Positions 15,740 to 22,625 of a stretch of 24,086 nt of DNA are shown here, in pieces; positions within the stretch are counted from its first letter, which is position 1; each line of letters starts with the position of its first letter. The DNA comes from G039029935 sp039029935 (GTDB lineage: Bacteria; Chloroflexota; Anaerolineae; Caldilineales; Caldilineaceae). The notes under the pieces are model-generated. The model searched no databases. It was given only the letters and a program-made list of their open reading frames with translations, and was not told the DNA's origin. The position numbers and the translations under genes were made by a program. The stretch is from contig JBCCFC010000022.1 of assembly GCA_039029935.1 (NCBI GenBank), forward strand, positions 1 to 24,086. The letters run 5' to 3'.

Positions 15740-15754
15740 CGGACAGGATGTCCG
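15740..15754. repeat. Small palindrome between convergent genes
   Basis: CGGACA-GGA-TGTCCG sits 2 bp beyond the M20 peptidase stop, in the 68-bp gap between convergent genes. It could help end both transcripts. It has the same style (6-bp stem, 3-base loop) as the small hairpins inside the 9919-10053 element. Confidence 0.55.
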
Positions 15755-15756
15755 CG

Positions 15757-16992
15757 CTACGTTACACCCAAATAGCGCATCGCGGCCAACACATACATGC
15801 GCACCGCCACCTTGATCTCGTCAATGCTCACCCACTCATCAATATGATGGGGGATGTGGATGTCGCCCGGGCCACAGGTGACGATGGGGATGCCTTTGCT
15901 CGCGTTGAGGATGGTGCCGTCGGTGGAGCCGGGGACACCGCCGTAGATGGGTTCGGCAGCGGCGAGGTCGGTGTAGGCTGAGGCCAGCGTGGTGACGACG
16001 GGATGGTCACGCTCGGTTTGTGTGGGGTGGCGCACTTCCAGCACGTCCATCGTGTAGTGCAGCCGCTTGTCAATGGCAGTGACGGCGATCAACATCTGCT
16101 CGATTTGATGTGCCAGTGCATCGGCATCCTGTCCCGGAATGAGGCGGCAGTCGAGGACAGTTTCGGTAGCACTAGGCATGACATTGTTCTGCGGCTCGCC
16201 GACAATGGGTGAACGCAAAATGTTGGGTGTGATGCTGGGCTGGCCGAGAAAGTCATGCCGCCCGTGGTTGGCAATCTCTCGTGTCTCTAGTGTCTGCACC
16301 AGCGTGAGAAAGTGTGCCATTGGATAGGCACTGTTGACACCCGTCAGCGGCATGGCTCCATGTGCCATTTCACCATGTATGACTACACGAATCCACATCA
16401 CACCCTTCTGGGCAATACAGAGATGATTCTCCTCTGGCTCGCAGACAATGGCCGCATCCACACGGTCGGCCCAGCCCTGATCGACAAAATGCTTGATGCC
16501 CAACATCTCGCCCTCTTCATCACAGACAATGCCAAGCAGAATGTTGCCGTTGAGTTGCACACCGCTCTCCACAATGGCCTTGGTTGCCGCCAACGCACAG
16601 ACGACGCCCGCCTTCATGTCGTTGGCCCCACGCCCATAGATGCGCCCGTCACGGATGGTGGCACTAAAGGGTGGGTCGGTCCACGCATCAGGGTCGCCCT
16701 CGGTGACAACATCGGTGTGGCCTTCAAACATGAGCGTTGGTCTGCTCTGGTTATCTGGAGCATCATCACCATAAATCGCAATCACATTGGGACGCCCCGG
16801 GCGCACCATCTCCACTGTTGTCTCCAGCCCCATCTCCTGACAGCGTGTCGCTACCCAGCGCGCCGCCGCCTCTTCGCCTTCGCCTGTCTGCGGTCGCCAC
16901 ACACTGGGAATGCGTGTCAGTTCCTGCACCCACGCAATCAGTTGGTCATCATCAATCTGGTTGAGGACATGCTGTTCTACAGCGGTAATCAT
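15757..16992 (-). CDS. M20-family metallopeptidase (ArgE/DapE-like)
   Basis: 411 aa with AAGGAG before the ATG. Dinuclear zinc ligands and catalytic residues are in order. MFEGHTDVV gives His92 and the catalytic Asp94. GRGANDMKAG gives the bridging Asp125. VCDEEGEM gives the Glu pair at 159-160. VCEPEE gives an acidic ligand near 185. GPGDIHIPHHIDEWV near the C-terminus gives the last His. The dimerisation (lid) domain lies between (KGVMWIRVVIHGEMAHGAMP). The protein hydrolyses an amide such as an N-acyl amino acid or succinyl-diaminopimelate in the cytoplasm. There is no signal peptide and no adjacent arginine or lysine pathway gene, so the substrate is open. It is convergent with the STAND gene. 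Confidence 0.9.
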   Translation of the reverse strand: MITAVEQHVLNQIDDDQLIAWVQELTRIPSVWRPQTGEGEEAAARWVATRCQEMGLETTVEMVRPGRPNVIAIYGDDAPDNQSRPTLMFEGHTDVVTEGDPDAWTDPPFSATIRDGRIYGRGANDMKAGVVCALAATKAIVESGVQLNGNILLGIVCDEEGEMLGIKHFVDQGWADRVDAAIVCEPEENHLCIAQKGVMWIRVVIHGEMAHGAMPLTGVNSAYPMAHFLTLVQTLETREIANHGRHDFLGQPSITPNILRSPIVGEPQNNVMPSATETVLDCRLIPGQDADALAHQIEQMLIAVTAIDKRLHYTMDVLEVRHPTQTERDHPVVTTLASAYTDLAAAEPIYGGVPGSTDGTILNASKGIPIVTCGPGDIHIPHHIDEWVSIDEIKVAVRMYVLAAMRYLGVT

Positions 16993-17021
16993 GATTTTCT
17001 CCTTGAATTTTAAAAAGCTTT

Positions 17022-17186
17022 TAGCTTGCCAGCCATCAGCCTGTCAGCGGGAACGACAAAAGCATTTAGGAATAGCGATTATTTAAATTACACAAGTTCA
17101 GTGAGCACGCCCCGTGCGGCTCTGATTCAAATGGGTACGTTATTTAATCGCCATTCCTTAGCTGGTCAGCCGTCAGCTTTCAGCCA
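17022..17186. repeat. Nested palindrome flanked by degenerate CAGC-rich direct repeats
   Basis: The core inverted repeat, GGAATAGCGATTA (17069-17081) with TAATCGCCATTCC (17145-17157), pairs at 12 of 13 positions. Inside it is GCACG-CCC-CGTGC (17105-17117). It is flanked by similar direct copies at 17022-17048 (TAGCTTGCCAGCCATCAGC...) and 17159-17186 (TAGCTGGTCAGCCGTCAGC...). The arrangement resembles a small non-coding mobile element in the 286-bp gap between divergent genes. No convincing promoter was found there. Confidence 0.6.
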
Positions 17187-17278
17187 GAACTTGCCATGTC
17201 TCGTGACTGATTTTGTGCTTTTGCATTTAAACAACATCTCATTTGGCAGTCAATACATGCCTGTGTTAAAGTACCCGC

Positions 17279-17869
17279 ATGGTGAGATTACGATCTGGAA
17301 TACGTCCACATCATACCAGCCAGAAACAAGTCCACCACTGGCAACGCTTGCTGCTCTGGTTTTATGCAGGGCTGTTTGCGTTTGTCCTGCCCTTTGTCTG
17401 TTGGGGGGCAGCAGGCCATCCGGGGCATCCACATACACAGCCACATTTGATTTTTGATGAGCCAGTCTCTCTGGGGCCAAACGAACCTGTGGCGGATGTG
17501 GCGTCGGTCAATATCGCGCGTCTACATTATCATAGCGGCCCCAATGTGCGTCCACATAGTCACGTCTATCCCAACCGACTGCTTCACCCAGCTATCGGCA
17601 CAAAGCTATCATACCATACATGGGATCAATCATCCTCACGCTATCAAGTTGCAGTTGAGGAGAAAACGATGGAACCCGTCATCCACATTGACAGCCGTTC
17701 CATCCCCAATGTGCTGTCCAGCATCTACACACTGCTCTGTCTTTTGCTGGGGGCTTGGGTGATTTTTGCCGCCCGCACAAGGTTTTTTTCAGGCAAACAA
17801 GCCACACATTTTCCACAACAGCGATTTTTGGCTGTGCCAGTGCCACCACCACAACATCCATTTGCATAA
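17279..17869 (+). CDS. His-rich membrane protein of unknown function, beside the copper genes
   Basis: 196 aa. A hydrophobic segment at about residues 25-43 (LLLWFYAGLFAFVLPFVCW) looks like a signal anchor. It is followed at once by a His/Pro-rich stretch (GHPGHPHTQPHL) and more His (RLHYHSGPNVRPHSHVYP). A second membrane helix lies near 147-165 (IYTLLCLLLGAWVIFAAR), and the tail is short and basic. The loop between the helices would face outside the membrane and could bind metal. I recognise no family. It lies upstream of SCO1 on the same strand, so a copper-related role is an inference from position and His content only. The ribosome site is weak. Confidence 0.55.
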   Translation: MVRLRSGIRPHHTSQKQVHHWQRLLLWFYAGLFAFVLPFVCWGAAGHPGHPHTQPHLIFDEPVSLGPNEPVADVASVNIARLHYHSGPNVRPHSHVYPNRLLHPAIGTKLSYHTWDQSSSRYQVAVEEKTMEPVIHIDSRSIPNVLSSIYTLLCLLLGAWVIFAARTRFFSGKQATHFPQQRFLAVPVPPPQHPFA

Positions 17870-17994
17870 CCTACATTATAAAGGTAGACCCAAATAAGTA
17901 ATCAGATGTAAAATTGAGATTTAACTCAGAGTGGTATCTGTGGTATACAATTTCCCCTTATCGTTTTGGTTTAAGAACATTCTCGGTTTTACTT

Positions 17995-18130
17995 AGGCTA
18001 TTCCACAGAAATAATTACCCATATGATCGCGGAGATAGGCATTCTCTAATGCCGGCTTTCTCGTGTACAACCCGCACTAGAGAGTACTAACTCCGCATTT
18101 AAATGGGTATTTTATTTTGTGGAATGGCCT
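17995..18130. repeat. Nested inverted-repeat element upstream of SCO1
   Basis: The outer arms AGGCTATTCCACA (17995 on) and TGTGGAATGGCCT (to 18130) pair at 12 of 13 positions. Further in, ACCCAT pairs with ATGGGT and GCGGAG with CTCCGC. The core is CTCTAATGC (18044-18052) with GCACTAGAG (18074-18082), one mismatch. The element occupies a third of the 418-bp gap before SCO1. It is MITE-like and non-coding. The first 125 bp of the gap (17870-17994) hold only a 9-bp-spaced GTGGTAT repeat (17931-17946). Confidence 0.65.
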
Positions 18131-18179
18131 TATTTGAATATTATGATAATCAATGCGAACAGGAAGACAAGGGCGGTCG

Positions 18180-18199
18180 GGCTGACACAGCCTTTTTTT
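18180..18199 (+). terminator. Short hairpin with T7 tract in the SCO1 leader
   Basis: GGCTG-ACA-CAGCC followed by seven T (18193-18199) has intrinsic-terminator form, 89 bp before the SCO1 ATG. It may end transcription from the upstream His-rich gene or act as an attenuator. The stem is only 5-6 bp, so strength is doubtful. Confidence 0.4.
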
Positions 18200-18287
18200 C
18201 TGGTCTGTCTGTTCGTGTACGTTCTCAGATGAGTGCGCAAACAAGGGTTTACGTGCATCTCAATGATGAGCCAAAAGGATACATATC

Positions 18288-18899
18288 ATGAAGAAAATCA
18301 TACCATACCTATTTGTATTGCTCTTAATCGCCTGTTCGTCCCCGGAGCCAACACCGACACCAACCCCACCACATACGTTTGCAGGGGTAGAGTTATCCGC
18401 CCCCCATCCTGTGCCTGATGGCGAGTTGATATCAACGTCGGGTCCGGTGCGCTTGAGCGACTTTCGGGGCAAATATGTCTATGTCTATTTTGGCTACACA
18501 TTCTGTCCCGACATCTGCCCCATGACGCTTTCGACGTTGCAACTGATGCGTTCACAGTTGGGTGAGGACTCACCCATTGATCCAGAGAAGATTCAGGTGG
18601 TGATGGTCACGGTGGACCCAGCACGGGACACAGCCGAGGTGATGACTACGTATATGGGCTATTTTGATGAAAGTTTTGTGGGGTTGACGGGTGAGCAGTC
18701 GCAGATTGATGCGGTGGGCGATCCCTTTGGGCTTTATTATAAAAAGGGGGAAGGGTCTGTCGATACAGGCTATCTGGTAGACCATACCTCTCGGTTCTAC
18801 CTGATTGATCCAGAGGGGAATGCGCGCGTTGCCTATGCGCATGATACCGATGACGATCTACTGTTGGCTGATTTGACCTATCTGTGGGAGAACAATTAG
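18288..18899 (+). CDS. sco1: SCO1/SenC-family copper chaperone lipoprotein
   Basis: 203 aa. MKKIIPYLFVLLLIAC ends in a lipobox with Cys16, then a Thr/Pro linker, so the protein is tethered outside the cytoplasmic membrane. The thioredoxin-fold domain shows LSDFRGKYVYVYFGYTFCPD, the copper-binding CPDICP, and VDHTSRFYLID with the third ligand His. VMVTVDPARDT is also typical. The length is normal. SCO proteins load or reduce the CuA site of cytochrome c oxidase. AAAGGA lies upstream of the ATG. The next gene begins 1 bp after the stop, and a PCuAC gene follows that. Together these suggest a copper-delivery operon. Confidence 0.95.
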   Translation: MKKIIPYLFVLLLIACSSPEPTPTPTPPHTFAGVELSAPHPVPDGELISTSGPVRLSDFRGKYVYVYFGYTFCPDICPMTLSTLQLMRSQLGEDSPIDPEKIQVVMVTVDPARDTAEVMTTYMGYFDESFVGLTGEQSQIDAVGDPFGLYYKKGEGSVDTGYLVDHTSRFYLIDPEGNARVAYAHDTDDDLLLADLTYLWENN

Positions 18900-18900
18900 C

Positions 18901-21099
18901 GTGGAGCGAAAAGGACTCAGTTCAGTTTTTTTTACATCCCCAAATATCTGGTACGAGCTACTCTTACTAGGGTTGGTCCTCATGGTGGGGTATCTAATTC
19001 TCGAATCGTATGTTTTGCCAGATGATACATCCAGTGAGCCACCTGTACAGGAAGATGCGATTCAGCCTAGCCCTGCACGCGCTGCGCCTGTGGATGCGCG
19101 CGATCTCGATCCATCCGAGGCTCTCTGTGCCTATGAAGAAGGTGACACAGAGGTGGGTCAGGCGTTGTTTGAGCAACCTGTGCTGGGAGGCATGGGTGGC
19201 TGTAAGACCTGCCACTCGCTTGAGCCGGATGTAACACTGATGGGTCCATCGCTTTATGGCATTGCCACCATTGCCGAGACAAGACAAGCCGGGATGATTC
19301 CCGCCAACTATATCTATCTCTCCATCATGGAACCAAACTCGTACATTGTGGAAGGGTTTGAAGCAGGTGTCATGCCCGACCACTATGCTGATCATCTCGA
19401 TGAAGGTGAGATTGCCGATTTGGTCAACTATTTAATGACCTTAAGAAACCTCCCTTCGCCAATTTTGAGCGCGACACCACATCATACCAAAACCATTGAG
19501 GTTGCGGCAGATGTCGAACAACTTGCAGTAGCCGCCAGTGACATAATGCTTGCCATTAACAATGTCACCGAAGCCGTTGATGAGACCACCGACATAGTTG
19601 CGGAGATAGAAGCCTTGCTCAAGCCAGTGGCACAGACCGAGATTACGCTGCTCCATGTCAGCAATGTTTCCGAGATGATGCCGACGTCGGGAGGCCAAGA
19701 AGGGGATTTGGCACGGCTGGCAACGCTCAAAAATCAACTGGTGGCAAAGAACCCGAACACCTTTTTGATGCTATCGGGCAGTCTTTTTGGGGCATCATCG
19801 TCCGACACGCTATTGGGGGCGGCAAGTGCCAAGCACAATGGGTTTCGTGGCCGTCCTCTGCTGGATGTGATCAACGAGGTCGGTGTCGAATATGCCACCT
19901 TTGGCAACCAGCAATCCATGCTGGATGCAATATCGCTTGCCCAACTGCTGGAGGGTTCAACGGCGACATGGGCGGTTGCCAACGCGCTTGGTGTGGATGG
20001 ACAGCCTTTCCCACGCACGGTTGAGCATGGCATCTTGACGGTGACAGGCGATACGGGGCATGTGTTGACCATCGGGCTGTTTGGCGTCACGGATGATAGC
20101 GATACCGTGGAACAGATCAACTACACAGACCCATTTGAAGCAGCGGCAGCACAGGCCGCACAACTACGGGATCGCGTCGATATTCTGATTGCCATGACGC
20201 ATTTGCCATTGGCAGACGATTTGGCATTGGCAACACACGTCCCCGGCATTGACCTGATTTTGGGCAGCTATGATCGTGAAAATGTGCAGGTCTGGCAGGG
20301 GCGCACCATGATTGCCAAAGCCGATGCCAATGCCCGTTCCGCCTATGTCCATCATCTCGTCTTTGACCACAACACGGGCAAGCTGGTCGTGCAGCCCCGT
20401 CTCCAACAACTCACGGACAACATTGCGGTTGACCCCAGTGTTGCCGCCGTTGTTCATAAATGGGAGCAGCTAGCCTTTGACTATTTCCGTGCGCAAGGGT
20501 TTGAGCCAGACAACATTGTCGCGACATTGGCAGAACCGTTGGATGCGACAGCGGCAAGCATATTGAACGAAGCAAACGGTCTGACCAAACTCATAAACAC
20601 AGCGATGATGAATGTGAGTGAGCGCGTCGAGTTGTCGCTCTTCCATGCGGGCATGGTCACGGTAGATGAACGCTTGCCTCGTGGTGTGGTCAATGAATAT
20701 GACGTCATCCGGATGATGCCTGATGGCGGGACCATTCAGTCAGTGGTCATGAACGGTAGCCTGCTGCGTCGTGTGCTAGAGCAGGGGTTGGCGAATCAAG
20801 GCACAGCGGGGTACTTGCAGATGGGCAATGTACGTCAAGATGGTGATGGCAATTGGCTGATTGGCCCAACAGGGAGCGAGCGTTGGCTCGACCAGACCCG
20901 CATGTATGTGGTTGCCGTCAACGATACGCTACTGATGGGTGATGTCCCCGGGCTTGAATTTCTGGATACAAACACGCTCGATCAATCTGCGCTCGTGATT
21001 ATCGGCGAGCATGGAGACATCCGCCATGCCCTCATTGACCAGTTGAAGGCCACATATGGTGCGTATGTGGAAAACGCAGATACGGAAAAACGCGGATAG
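18901..21099 (+). CDS. Membrane-anchored cytochrome c fused to a degenerate 5'-nucleotidase-like domain
   Basis: 732 aa from a GTG directly after the SCO1 stop. No ATG before the membrane helix fits better. Order: one membrane helix (about 18-40, ELLLLGLVLMVGYLILESYV); a class I cytochrome c domain (about 75-185) with CKTCH (Cys101, Cys104, His105), GPSLYGI and a Met ligand in GVMPDHYADH, ending EIADLVNYLMTLR; then a 5'-nucleotidase/UshA-like two-domain region (about 245-720). The fold is recognisable, but the metal-site motifs have decayed: LHVSNVSEM for LHTNDxHG, LSGSLF for DAGDxF, FGNQQSM for GNHEFD, LGSYDRE for GGHDHE. Only MTHLPLADD looks intact. The C-terminal substrate-domain motif is present (NEYDVIRMMPDGGTIQSVVM). 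I infer an exported haem protein with a non-catalytic nucleotidase-like module, perhaps an electron donor or scaffold for copper-site assembly. Confidence 0.85.
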   Translation: MERKGLSSVFFTSPNIWYELLLLGLVLMVGYLILESYVLPDDTSSEPPVQEDAIQPSPARAAPVDARDLDPSEALCAYEEGDTEVGQALFEQPVLGGMGGCKTCHSLEPDVTLMGPSLYGIATIAETRQAGMIPANYIYLSIMEPNSYIVEGFEAGVMPDHYADHLDEGEIADLVNYLMTLRNLPSPILSATPHHTKTIEVAADVEQLAVAASDIMLAINNVTEAVDETTDIVAEIEALLKPVAQTEITLLHVSNVSEMMPTSGGQEGDLARLATLKNQLVAKNPNTFLMLSGSLFGASSSDTLLGAASAKHNGFRGRPLLDVINEVGVEYATFGNQQSMLDAISLAQLLEGSTATWAVANALGVDGQPFPRTVEHGILTVTGDTGHVLTIGLFGVTDDSDTVEQINYTDPFEAAAAQAAQLRDRVDILIAMTHLPLADDLALATHVPGIDLILGSYDRENVQVWQGRTMIAKADANARSAYVHHLVFDHNTGKLVVQPRLQQLTDNIAVDPSVAAVVHKWEQLAFDYFRAQGFEPDNIVATLAEPLDATAASILNEANGLTKLINTAMMNVSERVELSLFHAGMVTVDERLPRGVVNEYDVIRMMPDGGTIQSVVMNGSLLRRVLEQGLANQGTAGYLQMGNVRQDGDGNWLIGPTGSERWLDQTRMYVVAVNDTLLMGDVPGLEFLDTNTLDQSALVIIGEHGDIRHALIDQLKATYGAYVENADTEKRG

Positions 21100-21111
21100 G
21101 GGATAGAGTAG

Positions 21112-21371
21112 GTAAGTATAAGCCAGTATCACAGATTGGTTATCTGTGACGCAGGTAGCCAACCTGCGATACTGTCCTTAAATCTGCAACTCTATATTAT
21201 TGAATCGGTAAGTATAAGTCAGTATCACAGATTGATTATCTGTGACGCAGGTAGTCGACCTGCGATACTGTCCTTAAATCCGCAACTCTATGTTATTGAA
21301 TCGGTAAGTATAAGTCAGTATCACAGATTGGTTATCTGTGACGCAGGTAGTCAACCTGCGATACTGTCCTT
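21112..21371 (+). repeat. Tandem array of the AGTATC/GATACT double hairpin, 96-bp period
   Basis: Units start at 21112, 21208 and 21304, exactly 96 bp apart; the third stops after 68 bp. In unit 1, AGTATC (21125-21130) and GATACT (21168-21173) clamp CACAGAT-TGGTT-ATCTGTG and GCAGGT-AGCCA-ACCTGC. Most changes between units fall in the two loops, and the stems are identical. The array fills the gap between the cytochrome and PCuAC genes and probably forms RNA structure in their shared transcript. Confidence 0.9.
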
Positions 21372-21409
21372 TGTCCTATAAACATCAATTGAACAAGGAG
21401 CTTTTAAAC

Positions 21410-22243
21410 ATGAAACGATGGTTATTGCTGGTGGCAATGCTATTGATGGCAGCCTGCGCGCCAATTCAGATGGGCGGTGGCATGACTGATGGTGAAATGG
21501 GCGATATGGCAGAAGGTGAGATGGATCACAGTGACATGGCGATGGATGATGACAGTATGGATGGCATGACTATGCCGGAGATAGTCGAGGGTGCGTTGAC
21601 TATTGCCAATGTGCGCGCCAACATGACACTGCCCTCCAGCACTGGCTCAGTTTGGCTATTTATCATGAACGGTACAGACACCGATGATATGTTGTTGGGT
21701 GGTGAAATCCCCGGCTGTGGCGTGGTTGAAATCCATAATATGTTCATGGAAAACGACGTGATGATCATGCGCCAAGTTGAGGATGGTCTACCCATTCCAG
21801 CGGGTGAAATCGTCGAACTCAAGCAGGGCGGTCTGCATATCATGTGTATCAACAAGGAAGGCCCACTAGAGGCAGGCACGGACATCGAGTTTGTACTGCA
21901 ATTTGAGAATGCGGGCGCAGTCAATGTGTCGGGAACCGTTGTCCCACCCAGTGGTATGGTCATGGCTCACGGCAGTGATGGTGAAGGTGACGGCGAAATG
22001 AGTCACGATCATGATGGCGAAGGTGACGGCCACGACACTGATGGCGGTCACGATCACGATGATGAAACCAAGGATGACGACGGTCACGGTAGTCACGATC
22101 ATGATGCGGATGGCGATGGTGAAAGCCACGACGGACATGATCACGGCAGCGAAGGCGATGCTGACGGCGAAGATCACGAAGGTCACGATACTGACAGTCA
22201 GGGTCATGGTGCTGACATGTATAGCTGTATGGAAAGTGTATAA
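21410..22243 (+). CDS. PCuAC copper chaperone lipoprotein with Met-rich and His/Asp-rich extensions
   Basis: 277 aa. AAGGAG (21395-21400) sets the ATG at 21410; the frame open further upstream runs through the repeat array. MKRWLLLVAMLLMAAC is a lipoprotein signal (Cys16). Residues 20-55 are Met/Asp-rich (GEMGDMAEGEMDHSDMAMDD), a Cu(I)-type binding stretch. The PCuAC (DUF461) domain follows, with ligands as VEIHNMFM, VMIMRQVEDGLPIP and GGLHIMCI, fitting the family H-x10-M...H-x-M pattern. From about residue 188 the tail is roughly 80 residues of His/Asp/Gly repeats (HDHDGEGDGHD, GHDHDDE, SHDGHDHGSEGD), ending YSCMESV. PCuAC delivers Cu(I) to CuA sites, alone or with SCO. The two extra metal-rich regions suggest storage or capture. 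The gene is in the SCO1-cytochrome cluster. Confidence 0.9.
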   Translation: MKRWLLLVAMLLMAACAPIQMGGGMTDGEMGDMAEGEMDHSDMAMDDDSMDGMTMPEIVEGALTIANVRANMTLPSSTGSVWLFIMNGTDTDDMLLGGEIPGCGVVEIHNMFMENDVMIMRQVEDGLPIPAGEIVELKQGGLHIMCINKEGPLEAGTDIEFVLQFENAGAVNVSGTVVPPSGMVMAHGSDGEGDGEMSHDHDGEGDGHDTDGGHDHDDETKDDDGHGSHDHDADGDGESHDGHDHGSEGDADGEDHEGHDTDSQGHGADMYSCMESV

Positions 22244-22285
22244 ATGGTCTATTTCATGTTGCAATCAGGAAAATAGTTCCTAAAT

Positions 22286-22340
22286 AATACCGCAATAGAT
22301 TCAAGACCATACGTGACTCAAATCCGTTGCGGTATTTTTG
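22286..22340 (+). terminator. Intrinsic terminator of the PCuAC gene
   Basis: AATACCGCAA (22286-22295) pairs with TTGCGGTATT (22327-22336). The pairing extends inward through GATT/AATC, and TTTT lies at the end of the stem. It starts 43 bp past the PCuAC stop and closes the copper cluster. Confidence 0.75.
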
Positions 22341-22435
22341 TTAAGTAGTTGTTATGTTGCTGAGTAAACGAAAACGTGCGCTTCACGATTTTATTGCCGA
22401 AACAGTGGTCATTCACAAAGAGTTTGCAAAACAAT

Positions 22436-22570
22436 CTGAGTACCTTGTCAACTAAATAATTGCGTGTTTTCGTCATTCCTGCCTTCGCAGGAATCTAGCG
22501 TTGTGCTAGAGTGGATTCCTGCCTTCGCAGGAATGACAATACTCAAAAACTTAGTTTACAGGGTACTGAG
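22436..22570. repeat. Nested palindromic element with three inner hairpins
   Basis: The outer arms 22436-22455 (CTGAGTACC...) and 22551-22570 (...GGTACTGAG) pair at 17 of 20 positions. Inside are two identical hairpins, ATTCCTGC-CTTC-GCAGGAAT (22475-22494, 22515-22534), around CTAGC-GTTGT-GCTAG, with GTC/GAC at the edges. The inner hairpin resembles repeats scattered in many bacterial genomes (from memory). It lies in the 382-bp gap before the methyltransferase. 22341-22435 shows nothing further. Confidence 0.75.
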
Positions 22571-22625
22571 GTCGGAAAATGGGAAAAATGACGGCATTTC
22601 TTAGAGCGTCTTTAGTTGAGGTACT

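Noticed and set aside
18103..18291. 62-codon frame whose TGA overlaps the SCO1 ATG (ATGA)
   Set aside because: It starts inside a palindromic element, reads across the T7 hairpin and resembles no protein. The overlap is probably chance, although a leader peptide cannot be fully excluded.
21112..21371. CRISPR array
   Set aside because: The units are contiguous 96-bp repeats with no unique spacers, and there are no cas genes.
21136..21381. 81-codon frame with 32-residue peptide repeats
   Set aside because: The peptide periodicity follows from the 96-bp DNA repeat being divisible by three. There is no ribosome site, and the RNA structure explains the conservation better.
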